From the NCBI RefSeq assembly GCF_032925565.1, contig NZ_CP136708.1, forward strand, positions 124,001 through 188,000: a stretch of 64,000 nucleotides of DNA, in the 5' to 3' direction. The notes under the pieces are model-generated. The model was not told where the DNA came from. It made no database searches and worked only from the letters and a program-made list of their open reading frames with translations. Every line of letters begins with the position of its first letter. Position 1 is the stretch's first letter. The position numbers were made by a program, and so were the translations under genes. The stretch is from Alteromonas sp. CI.11.F.A3 (GTDB lineage: Bacteria; Pseudomonadota; Gammaproteobacteria; Enterobacterales; Alteromonadaceae). Shown piece by piece: positions 22,274 to 33,526 of this stretch.

Positions 22274-23662
22274 ATGGATTCACATATCATCACAACCGAT
22301 ACCATTACCGCCCAAGCTACTGCCCCTGGGCGCGGTGGAGTAGGAATTGTACGAGTATCAGGCCCACATGCTAAAACTATAGCAGCCACTCTGGTACCCA
22401 CACCCCTAACCCCTAGATTGGCCACCTATACCCCGTTTGTCGATAGCCAACAAAATGTTATCGACCAAGGTATCGCGCTATTCTTCAAAGGGCCTAATTC
22501 ATTTACGGGCGAAGATGTATTAGAGCTGCAAGGTCATGGCGGTCAGGTTGTGATGGATATGCTTATTGACGCTGTGTTATCCACTGGCAAAGCGCGATTA
22601 GCCAACCCAGGTGAGTTCAGTGAACAAGCCTTTATCAACGACAAGCTCGATTTAGCGCAAGCTGAGGCTATCGCTGATTTAATAGATGCCAGCTCTAAAC
22701 AAGCAGCTAGAAGCGCGCTACGTTCGTTACAGGGCGAGTTTTCAACCCAAATACAAACCTTGTCTGATCAAATCGTTCATTTACGTATGTACGTTGAAGC
22801 CGCTATCGACTTTCCTGAAGAAGAAATTGATTTCTTATCTGATGGAAAAGTGTCTGGCGACCTAGCCGCCATACTTGCGCATCTTCAAGTTGTACGAGAG
22901 CAAGCTAAGCAAGGAAGTCTGCTCAGAGAAGGCATGCAGGTGGTTATCGCCGGGCGCCCTAATGCGGGTAAATCAAGTTTACTAAATGCATTAGCAGGCC
23001 GTGATAGCGCCATTGTTACCGAGATTGCAGGTACTACCCGTGATGTTTTAAAAGAGCATATTCACATTAACGGCATGCCGGTACACATCATTGATACCGC
23101 AGGTCTTCGTGATAGCCCGGACAAAGTAGAACAAATTGGTATTGAGCGAGCGTGGCAAGCCATTAGTGAAGCGGATCACGTACTTTTTGTTACTGATTCA
23201 ACCACTACCGATGTGGCAGATCCTTATAAAATTTGGCCTGAATTTATGGCGCGCTTACCAGAGGGTATCCCAACCACGGTTATTAAAAATAAAGCGGATC
23301 TAAGCGACTTACAAGTAGGCCTGAATAACGTCAAAACCGAACATGGCGATATGCCGGTTATTAATATTTCAGCAAAACAAAGCGACGGTATTGATACCCT
23401 GCGAGATCATTTAGCCAACACCATGGGGTTCGACACCACCACCGAAGGGCAATTTATCGCCCGAAGACGTCATCTTGATGCCTTGGAAAAAGCTCATCAA
23501 TTTGTGGTGATAGGCGAACAACAACTTCACGACGCGATGGCCGGAGAATTACTAGCAGAAGAACTTCGGTTAGCCCACCAGTCGTTGTGTGAAATAACCG
23601 GTGAATTCACCTCAGACGACTTACTTGGTAAGATATTTTCATCTTTCTGTATTGGTAAATAA
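22274..23662 (+). CDS. mnmE: tRNA modification GTPase MnmE
   Basis: This 462-residue GTPase, with MnmG, adds the carboxymethylaminomethyl group to the wobble uridine of certain tRNAs. The N-terminal folate-binding domain has the [16 protein letters not shown] pattern. The G domain shows G1 [15 protein letters not shown]3 DTAGLRD and G4 NKAD. The protein ends with the invariant CIGK, whose Cys is catalytically important. The partner MnmG is encoded at 26.3 kb, on the far side of oriC. Confidence 0.98.
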   Translation: MDSHIITTDTITAQATAPGRGGVGIVRVSGPHAKTIAATLVPTPLTPRLATYTPFVDSQQNVIDQGIALFFKGPNSFTGEDVLELQGHGGQVVMDMLIDAVLSTGKARLANPGEFSEQAFINDKLDLAQAEAIADLIDASSKQAARSALRSLQGEFSTQIQTLSDQIVHLRMYVEAAIDFPEEEIDFLSDGKVSGDLAAILAHLQVVREQAKQGSLLREGMQVVIAGRPNAGKSSLLNALAGRDSAIVTEIAGTTRDVLKEHIHINGMPVHIIDTAGLRDSPDKVEQIGIERAWQAISEADHVLFVTDSTTTDVADPYKIWPEFMARLPEGIPTTVIKNKADLSDLQVGLNNVKTEHGDMPVINISAKQSDGIDTLRDHLANTMGFDTTTEGQFIARRRHLDALEKAHQFVVIGEQQLHDAMAGELLAEELRLAHQSLCEITGEFTSDDLLGKIFSSFCIGK

Positions 23663-23665
23663 TTG

Positions 23666-24103
23666 ATGACAACGCACTACGAAATAATTGTGGGGACCAT
23701 GCTTGGCGCATCTGAATATGTAGCTGAGGCTATTGCAAAAACGCTCGAGCAGCGAGGCAATACATTTACTATTCATCTTGAACCAACGCTAAGCGACATT
23801 AATAAAGATTCAACATGGATAGTATGCACATCAACCCATGGTGCTGGTGAACTACCTGATAATATCCAACCTTTTGCGAAATCATTAAAAGACGCTGATT
23901 TAACGGGTGTGAATTTCTATGTGATTGGTTTAGGTGACACGAGTTACGATACCTTCTGCCATGGTGCAAAAGATATAGAAACCGCGATGAAAAATACCGG
24001 CGCTACCCTACTTGCCGACCCCATACATATTGATGTGTTAGAACATCCTATTCCAGAAGATGAAGCGGTAGCACTGTTCGAACGCTCCTTGGAAACTGCA
24101 TGA
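23666..24103 (+). CDS. mioC: MioC flavodoxin-like protein
   Basis: This 145-residue flavodoxin-fold protein matches MioC, an FMN-binding electron carrier implicated in biotin synthase activity in E. coli. FMN-binding loops are seen in IIVGTMLGASEYVAEAIA and CTSTHGAGELPDN, with GLGDTSYDTFCHGAK after. The start is placed at ATG 23666, three bases after the mnmE stop, rather than at TTG 23663. Its stop overlaps the dnaT start as ATGA. As in E. coli, it is transcribed towards oriC, but here dnaT and dnaC lie in between. Confidence 0.93.
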   Translation: MTTHYEIIVGTMLGASEYVAEAIAKTLEQRGNTFTIHLEPTLSDINKDSTWIVCTSTHGAGELPDNIQPFAKSLKDADLTGVNFYVIGLGDTSYDTFCHGAKDIETAMKNTGATLLADPIHIDVLEHPIPEDEAVALFERSLETA

Positions 24104-24771
24104 GTACAACGCTAACGCAAGCTGAACTCGCGGTACTGCAATCGCCGATATCAAACGATTGCCGCGTACTTTACTTGCTTGGCTTACGCCCAACAGCCAA
24201 CACGGCTTCAACGGCAAGTGCTGCTATCGATTATAAGTACTTACTGTCGCTATTGAACGGCGAACAAAAAGATACCCCCTATCAACGTGGCCGGCAAATC
24301 AATAGCCTGTTAAAACAGCTTGAACTTGTGGGGCTGGTGGTTTTTCCAGAAGAGTTGGATTTAGAGCATTCTATTAACGGCAAAGCCCTGCTGCTTCCAC
24401 TCATAAACAACGCACAATCAAATTTTGATGCCCTGCATAAATCCCATTTTGCTATTTCAGCCGCTTGGAAGCCAAACAAGGAGCTGTTTTTAGAAATGGC
24501 CTCTCTGCTCGGTATTATCGATACTGAATATGATGATAATGAAGTGGGCGAATTCATTTCATACTGGCTAGGCAGACCAAGCACAATCCTTAGTGAGTTT
24601 CAGTGGACACAAAAATTTGCTCATAATATTAAACATAAGCGCGTAGCCGCGGGTTACTCTCCTGTAAGAAAAGTGGGAAATCAGCAAGTGAAAGTTGCAG
24701 CCGGTATCGAAGCGGATGATAATGCAAGAAAGCTGGTGGAAAAATACGCCACATCGACAAAGAAGAACTAA
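24100..24771 (+). CDS. dnaT: DnaT-like primosomal protein
   Basis: This 223-residue protein has a C-terminal DnaT-type domain. The pattern includes WKPNKELFLEMASLLGI, then EVGEFISYWLGRP and a final FQWTQKFAHNIKHKR, which fits the ssDNA-binding domain of the primosomal protein DnaT. The N-terminal half (residues 1-120) is a winged-helix-like region similar to N-terminal domains in related DnaT/phage proteins. DnaT acts in replication restart and hands over to DnaC-DnaB. It overlaps mioC by ATGA and precedes dnaC by four bases, so all three are probably translated from one mRNA. Confidence 0.82.
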   Translation: MSTTLTQAELAVLQSPISNDCRVLYLLGLRPTANTASTASAAIDYKYLLSLLNGEQKDTPYQRGRQINSLLKQLELVGLVVFPEELDLEHSINGKALLLPLINNAQSNFDALHKSHFAISAAWKPNKELFLEMASLLGIIDTEYDDNEVGEFISYWLGRPSTILSEFQWTQKFAHNIKHKRVAAGYSPVRKVGNQQVKVAAGIEADDNARKLVEKYATSTKKN

Positions 24772-24775
24772 CGCT

Positions 24776-25597
24776 ATGGATCGAATTACAGACAAAATTG
24801 CGAATCTTGCCAAGGCCCTTAACAAGCCTTCCGAGCCTAACGATGAATACATCGATTACGCAACGCTTAGAAAGCAATACGAGAACCAAGCAAACCAAGA
24901 AATTGGTCAACTACAACAACGCTCTAAAAAAGCGCGTGTAGAAGCCATTCATGGGCGTTCTGATCTAAACCCCAAGTGGACGTTCGCTAACTTGATAGAA
25001 GACAGCGACGATGTCATTGAAGCGGTGTCTATTGCACAGTCTTTTATTGCCGCTCATGACGATCCCGCCTGGCGTCAAAGTGGTTCTCACATGATGTTAT
25101 TCTACGGCGATTATGGCAGGGGTAAGTCTCATATTGCTGGCGCGATCGCCCATCAACTTATAGAACAATATGAGATCTCAGTCTTATACAGGCAGCTTTC
25201 AACCCTACTGGAAATGCGTTATTTCTCTTATGATTTTAGCGCCACAGACAACGTAGGCCAGAAGTTCAGAGAAGCAAACCAAGAATTACTTGAAGTCGAT
25301 TTGCTTATTCTGGATGAAGTCTGTGTGAATGAAACCGTGCTTAAAAAGAATACCCAAAGCTGGTTAGGCAATTTATTGCGCCAACGTTTGGTGAATAAAA
25401 AGAACTGCATCTTAATTACCAACCATAGTTTAGGCGAGCTAGAGCACGCTATGGGCCGTTATTGCTTTGAGTCAGTCAAAGAATACGATACTTATAAAGT
25501 ACGCTTTCAAGGCCCAAGTAGACGTGAAGGCTTAACCCAAGATGAAGCCGAAGCACAAAATATCACGCCAAGATACCAACCTAACCAGGTTCGCTAA
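24776..25597 (+). CDS. dnaC: DnaC-like replicative helicase loader
   Basis: This 273-residue AAA+ ATPase matches DnaC, which loads the helicase DnaB onto the melted origin. Walker A is GDYGRGKSHIAGAI (about residues 116-129) and Walker B is LLILDEVCV. The N-terminal helical part (about residues 1-80) would contact DnaB. The C-terminal region carries the Arg-rich MGRYCFESVKEYDTYKVRFQG segment. The start at 24776 is chosen because it sits four bases after dnaT. The gene ends about 30 bases before the first GATC of oriC. E. coli DnaC is 245 residues and is encoded far from its origin. Confidence 0.88.
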   Translation: MDRITDKIANLAKALNKPSEPNDEYIDYATLRKQYENQANQEIGQLQQRSKKARVEAIHGRSDLNPKWTFANLIEDSDDVIEAVSIAQSFIAAHDDPAWRQSGSHMMLFYGDYGRGKSHIAGAIAHQLIEQYEISVLYRQLSTLLEMRYFSYDFSATDNVGQKFREANQELLEVDLLILDEVCVNETVLKKNTQSWLGNLLRQRLVNKKNCILITNHSLGELEHAMGRYCFESVKEYDTYKVRFQGPSRREGLTQDEAEAQNITPRYQPNQVR

Positions 25598-25619
25598 GCT
25601 AAAAACCGCAGAGAAAGCG

Positions 25620-26165
25620 CGCTCAACGATCAGTAAAATACCCTCGTATTTCTTTAAAAGGGTATCATTAATAATGATCATTGCTCCTCTGCGGCACTAA
25701 TTTTTCTGTTTCCTCCATCATTTTTTAATTATTTTTCCGATCACAAAATAAAAGATATTGAGTGATCACATGATCCACCTAAAAATTGTGGAAAGATCTC
25801 ATCCACAATAAGATCGCTCTGAAAGCCATATTCTATGCTTAGTTAGCGATCTAACAGTAGTAATAACCAACATTTTATCCCCAATGCGATCACATCTTGA
25901 TCAGTGCTGTGGATAGGATCCTACAAACCACTGTGTATAAGCTCTTACTGAAGAATGAGTAACTTTATTCACAATTGCCCATGTGGATAACTAAGGGGTT
26001 TATACACAAGATCATGAGGGGGTTATCGATCTGTATTGCACAACCTTTTAGATCGTGTAACTTCATGATCTGAAACTGCTTTAAAGGGTTACTAACAGAT
26101 CTTGCTGATCCTAATAATAATAAAAATAAACAGATCTATAAGAGATCTTAAGATCAATAAGCCAG
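25620..26165. other. oriC: Chromosomal replication origin oriC
   Basis: This gene-free region between dnaC and mnmG has about 20 GATC sites within 530 bases (about two are expected). Four perfect TTATNCACA DnaA boxes are seen: 25932-25940 (reverse), 25965-25973, 25982-25990 (reverse) and 26000-26008. Near matches lie at 25875-25883 and 25908-25916. To the right is an A/T-rich segment with repeated AGATCT elements (about 26105-26160), resembling the 13-mers of the duplex unwinding element. The layout matches the E. coli/Vibrio mioC-gidA type, with SeqA/Dam control expected. An imperfect hairpin ATACCCT/AGGGTAT lies at its left edge, after dnaC. Confidence 0.95.
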
Positions 26166-26306
26166 GGCAGAAAGAAATGAACAACTGCATTGAAGAAAAT
26201 TTAACCGTTTTCTTTATGCAATAAGTCAGCTAAAATACGCGCCCTTTTTTCAGCTTGTTCAGAAAAGAAAAAAGTTACTCCATTTACGTTAATAGTGAGG
26301 TTCGAT

Positions 26307-28208
26307 ATGTATTACACCCAAGCATTTGATGTCATCGTAGTCGGTGGTGGTCATGCTGGAACAGAAGCTGCGCTAGCTGCTGCTCGCATGGGTTCAAACA
26401 CCTTACTGTTAACCCATAACATTGAAACCATTGGACAGATGTCTTGTAACCCAGCGATCGGTGGGATCGGCAAAGGTCATTTGGTAAAAGAAATTGATGC
26501 ACTTGGTGGAGCTATGGGTTTGGCTGCCGATCAGGGTGGCATTCAGTTTAGAACCCTAAATTCAAGCAAGGGACCAGCTGTTCGTGCAACGCGTGCTCAG
26601 GCTGATAGAACCCTTTACCGTCAAGCTATTCGTAAAATTGTAGAAAGCCAAAAAAACCTCACGTTGTTTCAACAAAGCGTTGACGATCTCGTGGTTGAAA
26701 ACGATCAGGTAACTGGCGTGGTTACCCAAATGGGGCTTAAATTTAAAGCCAAAACCGTGGTACTCACAGTAGGAACATTCTTAGGCGGCACCATCCACAT
26801 AGGCCTTGAGAACTATCGTGGTGGACGCGCAGGCGATCCCCCTTCGATAGCCCTCGCTGATCGTTTACGTGCCTTACCGTTTCGTGTAGACCGCTTAAAA
26901 ACCGGTACACCTGCACGTTTAGATGCCCGTTCGTTAGATTTTAGTGTGATGCAGGCACAACCTGGTGATAATCCAACACCGGTATTTTCATTCATGGGCA
27001 ACCGTGAAATGCATCCACAACAGATCCCGTGTTACATCACGCATACTAACGAAAAAACACACGACATTATTCGAGGCGGACTTGATCGCTCTCCTATGTT
27101 TACTGGTGTAATTGAGGGTATTGGCCCCCGTTACTGCCCAAGCATTGAAGATAAGATCACTCGGTTTGCAGACAAAGATTCCCATCAAATTTTTGTTGAA
27201 CCAGAAGGCTTAAACAGCATTGAAGTTTATCCAAATGGTATTTCTACAAGTTTGCCTTTTGATGTTCAGATGAATCTTGTTCGCTCAATCAAAGGCTTCG
27301 AGAACGCGCATATCGTGCGCCCTGGCTATGCCATTGAATATGATTTCTTCGATCCAAGAGATCTGAAACAAACACTCGAAAACAAATTTATTAAAGGCTT
27401 GTTCTTTGCTGGCCAAATTAACGGCACAACCGGTTATGAAGAAGCGGGTGCACAAGGCCTCATTGCTGGCGCAAATGCGTCATTGCAAGCACAAGAAAAA
27501 GATCCTCTTATTTTACGTCGCGATCAAGCCTACATGGGCGTATTGATTGACGATCTGGCTACCATGGGAACGAAAGAACCCTATCGTATGTTTACCAGCC
27601 GTGCTGAATATCGATTATTGCTTCGTGAAGATAATGCCGATAGTCGCTTAACCGCGTTAGGTCGTGAAATAGGGTTAGTGGATGATGCTCGCTGGGCCGC
27701 ATTCAATACTAAGCAAGAAGCGGTTGAAGGCGAGTTGCAACGCATGCGTGGAAACTGGGTCCATAAAGATCATAGTGCTACGCCAGCGTTGAATACTTTG
27801 CTTAAAACACCCGTAAGCAAAGAGCATTCACTAGAAGAACTTATTCGCCGACCTGAAATGACCTATCGTCAATTGATGGAGATTGACAGTATTGGACCTG
27901 GTTTAACCGATCCTATTGCGGCTGAACAAGTTGAGATCCAAATTAAGTACGCAGGTTATATTGCGCGCCAGATGGACGAAATAGCCAAAACACAGCGTCA
28001 CGAGAATTCTCTGTTACCGGTTGATCTCGATTTTACTAAAATCTCAGGTTTATCAAACGAAGTGGTGGCTAAACTTACCGAAGCGAGACCTGAAACTATT
28101 GGTAAAGCGTCGCGTATTTCCGGAATTACGCCGGCTGCTATTTCCTTGCTTTTGGTGTATTTGAAAAAGCACGGCATGTTAAGAAAACACGATAAATTAA
28201 GCGCTTAA
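26307..28208 (+). CDS. mnmG: tRNA uridine 5-carboxymethylaminomethyl modification enzyme MnmG
   Basis: This FAD-dependent partner of MnmE (also GidA) modifies the wobble uridine. It has 633 residues from the ATG at 26307, which gives the conserved [20 protein letters not shown] start; an upstream in-frame GTG at 26295 is less likely. The Rossmann FAD motif is [10 protein letters not shown], followed by [15 protein letters not shown]. Later motifs include [12 protein letters not shown] and [14 protein letters not shown]. It is the first gene right of oriC and is co-oriented with replication, followed 14 bases later by rsmG. Confidence 0.98.
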   Translation: MYYTQAFDVIVVGGGHAGTEAALAAARMGSNTLLLTHNIETIGQMSCNPAIGGIGKGHLVKEIDALGGAMGLAADQGGIQFRTLNSSKGPAVRATRAQADRTLYRQAIRKIVESQKNLTLFQQSVDDLVVENDQVTGVVTQMGLKFKAKTVVLTVGTFLGGTIHIGLENYRGGRAGDPPSIALADRLRALPFRVDRLKTGTPARLDARSLDFSVMQAQPGDNPTPVFSFMGNREMHPQQIPCYITHTNEKTHDIIRGGLDRSPMFTGVIEGIGPRYCPSIEDKITRFADKDSHQIFVEPEGLNSIEVYPNGISTSLPFDVQMNLVRSIKGFENAHIVRPGYAIEYDFFDPRDLKQTLENKFIKGLFFAGQINGTTGYEEAGAQGLIAGANASLQAQEKDPLILRRDQAYMGVLIDDLATMGTKEPYRMFTSRAEYRLLLREDNADSRLTALGREIGLVDDARWAAFNTKQEAVEGELQRMRGNWVHKDHSATPALNTLLKTPVSKEHSLEELIRRPEMTYRQLMEIDSIGPGLTDPIAAEQVEIQIKYAGYIARQMDEIAKTQRHENSLLPVDLDFTKISGLSNEVVAKLTEARPETIGKASRISGITPAAISLLLVYLKKHGMLRKHDKLSA

Positions 28209-28222
28209 GCAGATTTCAATTT

Positions 28223-28867
28223 ATGAGTTTAGAGCAAGAATTACACGAAATACTGGCCTCGGGCCTTGCGGCACAATCACTTCAATTAAGCGATGATCAG
28301 CAAGCAAAGCTCGTGGGCTTTGTATTGTTGATTGATAAATGGAACAAAGCCTACAATCTGACATCGGTGCGTGATCCGAAGCAGATGATGGTTAAACATA
28401 TTTTGGACTCATTAGCGATATACCCATATTTAGCTAAACATGAAGCCAAACATATCATTGATGTAGGTACTGGCCCTGGTTTGCCAGGCATGCCCCTTGC
28501 GATAGCGTTTCCTGACACGGCATTTACCTTGCTAGATAGTTTAGGTAAGCGCGTTCGTTTTATGACCCAAAGTGTCCATTCCCTTAAATTATCGAATGTG
28601 ACGCCTATTCAAAGTAGAGTTGAAGCACATACCCCAGCGCAACCGTATGATATAGTACTTAGCCGAGCGTTCGCTTCGTTAAAAGATATGTTGCACTGGT
28701 GCCAACATCTGGTAAATTCAGACGGGCAGTTCCTTGCACTTAAAGGGCAGTTTCCAGAAGACGAATTAAAAGAAGTGAGTGATCACTATCAGGTGATCAA
28801 AACGGAAAGTCTCACTGTACCGAATCTGGTGGGCGAACGACACCTCGTTTGGATTAAAAAGGCATAA
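28223..28867 (+). CDS. rsmG: 16S rRNA (guanine-N7) methyltransferase RsmG
   Basis: This 214-residue methyltransferase (GidB) methylates G527 of 16S rRNA. The SAM-binding motif IDVGTGPGLPGMPLAI and the preceding KHILDSLAIYPYL are characteristic, as is the late SRAFASLKDMLHW. Loss of this enzyme gives low-level streptomycin resistance in other bacteria. It lies between mnmG and parA with 11- to 14-base gaps, in the standard mnmG-rsmG-parA-parB order. Confidence 0.97.
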   Translation: MSLEQELHEILASGLAAQSLQLSDDQQAKLVGFVLLIDKWNKAYNLTSVRDPKQMMVKHILDSLAIYPYLAKHEAKHIIDVGTGPGLPGMPLAIAFPDTAFTLLDSLGKRVRFMTQSVHSLKLSNVTPIQSRVEAHTPAQPYDIVLSRAFASLKDMLHWCQHLVNSDGQFLALKGQFPEDELKEVSDHYQVIKTESLTVPNLVGERHLVWIKKA

Positions 28868-28878
28868 CAGGACATATT

Positions 28879-29673
28879 GTGGCAAAGGTAATCGCGATCG
28901 CGAATCAAAAAGGTGGTGTGGGTAAAACCACTACTGCAGTGAATGTTGCAGCATCAATGGCTGCCACAAAACGTAAAGTGCTACTGATTGATCTTGATCC
29001 ACAAGGTAATGCAACCATGGGAAGCGGCGTCGACAAATACGATGTTCACGCTACCGCGTTTGAGTTGCTTATCGAAGAACAACCTATCAACGACGTTATT
29101 GTTAAAAATACTGCGGGTAAATTTGATTTAGTGGCTGCCAATGGCGACGTGACAGCAGCTGAAATTAAGTTAATGGAAATGTTTGCCCGTGAGGTGCGCC
29201 TTAGAAATGCGCTAAAACCTGTTCTTGATTACTACGATTTTATCTTTATTGACTGCCCTCCTTCACTAAACCAACTTACAGTAAATGCATTAGCCGCGGC
29301 TGATTCAGTCATGGTGCCAATGCAGTGTGAATATTACGCGCTTGAAGGGTTAACGGCGTTAATGGATACCATTCAAAAACTCGCGTCAGTGGTAAATCCT
29401 GAATTGAAGATTGAAGGGGTATTGCGTACCATGTACGACCCCCGTAACCGCCTTGCAAACGATGTTTCAGAACAGCTTAAGCGTCATTTTGGTGAGCAAG
29501 TATATCGTACTGTGATCCCGCGCAACGTGCGCCTAGCTGAAGCGCCAAGTTTCGGTACCCCGGCGATGTACTACGATAAGTCTTCTACAGGGGCTAAAGC
29601 ATATTTAGCATTGGCGGGTGAAATTCTTCGTCGCCGTGATAAATCTGCGCCAAGTCAGGCGAAAGCCAGTTAA
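28879..29673 (+). CDS. parA: Chromosome partitioning ATPase ParA
   Basis: This 264-residue ParA/Soj ATPase positions the origin by forming gradients on the nucleoid. The deviant Walker A is KGGVGKTTTAVNVA (about residues 11-24), the A' motif is in LLIDLDPQGN, and Walker B is FIFIDCPPSL. The start is a GTG at 28879 after rsmG. It is followed by parB 49 bases later. Cognate parS sites lie in recF. Confidence 0.97.
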   Translation: MAKVIAIANQKGGVGKTTTAVNVAASMAATKRKVLLIDLDPQGNATMGSGVDKYDVHATAFELLIEEQPINDVIVKNTAGKFDLVAANGDVTAAEIKLMEMFAREVRLRNALKPVLDYYDFIFIDCPPSLNQLTVNALAAADSVMVPMQCEYYALEGLTALMDTIQKLASVVNPELKIEGVLRTMYDPRNRLANDVSEQLKRHFGEQVYRTVIPRNVRLAEAPSFGTPAMYYDKSSTGAKAYLALAGEILRRRDKSAPSQAKAS

Positions 29674-29722
29674 ATTATAATAAAGCGTAATGCATATCAG
29701 CAAATAGGCCATTGAGGGTAAT

Positions 29723-30601
29723 ATGTCAGCAAGAAAAAGAGGGCTAGGTCGCGGTTTGGATGCGCTATTAGCAACCAGTCAATCGACGTCGCAAAGAGAA
29801 ACAGATGCTGCGGCGACAGAAGCTACACAAAGCGAACTTAGTAAATTACCGATAGAATTTCTTGTGCCTGGCAAATATCAGCCTCGCAAAGATATGTCAC
29901 CTGATGCCCTTGAAGACCTTGCTTCCTCTATTCGTGCCCAAGGTGTTATTCAACCCATTGTTGTTCGTAAGGTTGAAGACAACAAGTATGAAATTATTGC
30001 GGGTGAACGCCGCTGGCGCGCATCGCAACTTGCACAACTTGATGAAGTTCCGTGTCTTGTCAAAGATGTGCCTGATGAGGCTGCCGTTGCCATTGCGCTA
30101 ATTGAAAATATTCAGCGTGAAGATTTAAACGCCATGGAAGAAGCGCAGGCATTAGACCGTCTAATGAATGAATTCTCCCTAACCCATCAAGAAGTCGCTG
30201 AAGCCGTAGGTAAATCTCGCACAACAGTGACGAACTTGCTTCGCCTTAACAATCTTAATGATGACGTTAAATTGTTAGTGGAGCATGGTGATATTGAAAT
30301 GGGTCATGCTCGCGCGTTGTTAGCCCTTGATGGTGATAAACAATCAGAAGCGGCAAATGTTGTTTCAGGTAAAGGTTTAACGGTTCGTGATACAGAAAAG
30401 CTGGTCAAAAAGCTGCTTGAACCAGAAAAACCGAAGCAAGAGAAGCAAATTGATCCTGATGTGCAAAACCTTATGACCCGACTTTCAGAAAATTTAGGGG
30501 CACCGGTAACAATAGACCATAACGCAAAAGGGAAAGGTAAATTAGTCATTAGCTTTGACGATTTACAACAATTAGACGGAATAATAACTAAAATTCAATA
30601 A
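29723..30601 (+). CDS. parB: Chromosome partitioning protein ParB
   Basis: This 292-residue ParB/Spo0J protein binds parS, uses CTP to slide and spreads along DNA. The N-terminus RKRGLGRGLDALLA is typical for contacting ParA. The CTP-binding boxes include the GERRWRASQLAQ segment and ENIQREDLNAMEEA. The helix-turn-helix is in THQEVAEAVGKSRTTVTNLLRL. It is co-transcribed with parA. Two exact parS sites are in recF. Confidence 0.97.
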   Translation: MSARKRGLGRGLDALLATSQSTSQRETDAAATEATQSELSKLPIEFLVPGKYQPRKDMSPDALEDLASSIRAQGVIQPIVVRKVEDNKYEIIAGERRWRASQLAQLDEVPCLVKDVPDEAAVAIALIENIQREDLNAMEEAQALDRLMNEFSLTHQEVAEAVGKSRTTVTNLLRLNNLNDDVKLLVEHGDIEMGHARALLALDGDKQSEAANVVSGKGLTVRDTEKLVKKLLEPEKPKQEKQIDPDVQNLMTRLSENLGAPVTIDHNAKGKGKLVISFDDLQQLDGIITKIQ

Positions 30602-30737
30602 GTTATATTTATATGCTGAAAGGTAGTAGGCATAAATAGTGAGGCCATTCATTCCTAAAACGTGGGCTGTGGACAGCCTCCTTTCCGGTTATAGCGTTAG
30701 AATATTTTCAGAATAGCTTTCAAAATGCGATGTACTG

Positions 30738-30765
30738 TTGAAAAATGTCGGTAAAACAGTATACT
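30738..30765 (+). promoter_or_regulatory. Likely promoter of the atp operon
   Basis: TTGAAA (30738-30743), a 16-base spacer and TATACT (30760-30765) make a good sigma-70 promoter 41 bases ahead of atpI, within the 205-base gap after parB. Confidence 0.6.
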
Positions 30766-30806
30766 TCTGACGCTTTTCGTTAGACATGAACAAGCAGTAG
30801 GGCAAC

Positions 30807-31190
30807 GTGAAAAACAAGTTAGCTGAACACGGATTATTTATTGCCAAAAAAGGCATTCTGTTTCAGTTAGTCACGGCACTAATAATAACCCTTTTGGCGG
30901 GTATTATCGCAGGTCAACATTCTGCAATATCAACCGCCGCTGGCGCAGTGATAAGCATACTGCCAACAGCCATTTTTTCGGGGTTTGCATTTAAATATGC
31001 TGGTGCGAGTAAAAACGAACTTGTTGCCCAAAGTTTTAGCCAAGGTTCAAAATTGAAACTGGCACTGACAATCATTTTATTTGTAGTGACATTTGCAGGC
31101 CTAAATGCCTCGCCACTCGAAGTTTTTGTGGCTTATGTCGTTACAACCGCCAGTCATGCACTGGCCATGTTCCGTTATGGTACGAAGTAG
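30807..31190 (+). CDS. atpI: ATP synthase protein I
   Basis: This 127-residue membrane protein has four hydrophobic segments and fits AtpI, which helps assemble the c-ring of the F-ATPase. It starts with GTG at 30807 behind GGGCAACGT. The sequence is weakly conserved, as usual for AtpI, but the position at the head of the complete atp operon supports the call. The motif GAVISILPTAIFSGFAFKYAG is typical of the family. Confidence 0.87.
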   Translation: MKNKLAEHGLFIAKKGILFQLVTALIITLLAGIIAGQHSAISTAAGAVISILPTAIFSGFAFKYAGASKNELVAQSFSQGSKLKLALTIILFVVTFAGLNASPLEVFVAYVVTTASHALAMFRYGTK

Positions 31191-31286
31191 TCAAATAATA
31201 ACGATTAATAAATAGCTACTGAATACTTGCTTACGAATATGTACTGGAACCAGTCACCAATTTTTACACTTTACAACTTAGGTTAA

Positions 31287-32123
<837 letters not shown>

Positions 32124-32209
32124 TAAGCATTGACCCGCGTTGGTAATACCTGGATTGACCGGCGCGGTTAATAACCGAGTTCTACTTTTAACATTAACTT
32201 TAAATTTAA

Positions 32210-32449
<240 letters not shown>

Positions 32450-32494
32450 TTTTACTACACACTTTTTTAGCGAACTTTTAGAGGAGGGGCGATT

Positions 32495-32965
32495 GTGAAT
32501 TTTAACGCCACTTTTATTGGTCAATTAATCGCCTTCGCTGTGTTCGTGGTGTTCTGCATGAAATATGTGTGGCCACCGCTGATGGCAGCGATTGAAGAAC
32601 GTCAAAAGAAGATAGCCGATGGGCTTGAAGCTTCTGAACGGGCAGAGAAAGACTTAGAACTTGCTCAAGCGAAAGCCACTGAGCAAATGAAAGATGCGAA
32701 AGCGCAAGCAGCCGACATTATCGAGCAAGCCAAAAAGCGCGCCAACCAATTGGTTGACGAAGAAACGCAGAAAGGCCATGCAGAACGCGAGAAGATTATT
32801 GCTTCTGGCTACACCGAAATTGAAGCTGAACGCAATCGTGCCAAAGAAGATTTGCGCAAGCAAGTGTCTGCATTAGCAGTAGCTGGCGCAGAGCAAATCT
32901 TACAACGTGAAATTGATGCTAACGCACAAAACGACATTGTTGAAAAACTTGTCGCTGAGCTTTAA
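32495..32965 (+). CDS. atpF: F0F1 ATP synthase subunit b
   Basis: This 156-residue protein is the peripheral-stalk subunit b. It has one N-terminal membrane helix ([23 protein letters not shown]) and then a long charged coiled coil. It matches E. coli subunit b in length (156). It begins with GTG at 32495, directly after a strong AGGAGGGG ribosome site. It is part of the atp operon. Confidence 0.97.
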   Translation: MNFNATFIGQLIAFAVFVVFCMKYVWPPLMAAIEERQKKIADGLEASERAEKDLELAQAKATEQMKDAKAQAADIIEQAKKRANQLVDEETQKGHAEREKIIASGYTEIEAERNRAKEDLRKQVSALAVAGAEQILQREIDANAQNDIVEKLVAEL

Positions 32966-32979
32966 GAGGGAGATGAGCC

Positions 32980-33513
32980 ATGTCTGAATTGACAACCGTT
33001 GCTCGTCCTTACGCTAAAGCAGCTTTCGATTTCGCCGTCGAGAAGAATGCCATTGCGAAGTGGCAAGAAATGCTGACCTTTGCAGGTGCAGTAGCACAAA
33101 ACGATGATATGCATCAGTTATTATCTGGAGCAGTAGCTGCAGATACATTGGCTGACATTTTCATCAATGTTTGTGGTGAGCAACTCGATGATCATGGTCA
33201 GAATCTTGTAAAGATTCTGGCTGAAAATAAACGTTTAGCCGCGTTGCCTGAAATTTCAAATGTGTTTGATGCCTTTAAAGCTGATTACGACAAAGAAATT
33301 GAAGTAGACGTAACTTCAGCCTCTGCGCTGAACGATGCACAGAAAACCGATTTGGTTGCATCGTTGGAAAAACGTTTGGCACGTAAAGTGAAGCTTAATT
33401 GTAACGTGAATCCTGACCTGATCGCTGGCATGGTTATTAAAGCCGGCGATACAGTAATAGATGGTTCCGTAAAATCGAAATTGAACCGTCTAGCAGACGC
33501 GTTGCAAGCATAA
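32980..33513 (+). CDS. atpH: F0F1 ATP synthase subunit delta
   Basis: This 177-residue subunit joins the peripheral stalk to the F1 head. The N-terminus [19 protein letters not shown] and the C-terminal segment [25 protein letters not shown] are typical. The length equals that of E. coli AtpH (177). It lies 14 bases after atpF and 13 bases before atpA. Confidence 0.97.
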   Translation: MSELTTVARPYAKAAFDFAVEKNAIAKWQEMLTFAGAVAQNDDMHQLLSGAVAADTLADIFINVCGEQLDDHGQNLVKILAENKRLAALPEISNVFDAFKADYDKEIEVDVTSASALNDAQKTDLVASLEKRLARKVKLNCNVNPDLIAGMVIKAGDTVIDGSVKSKLNRLADALQA

Positions 33514-33526
33514 CGGGGATAAGAGC

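Noticed and set aside
25600..25680. Fur-box-like ATCATTAATAATGAT at the left edge of oriC
   Set aside because: It is a partial A/T palindrome within the GATC-rich origin with no iron gene downstream; probably part of oriC.
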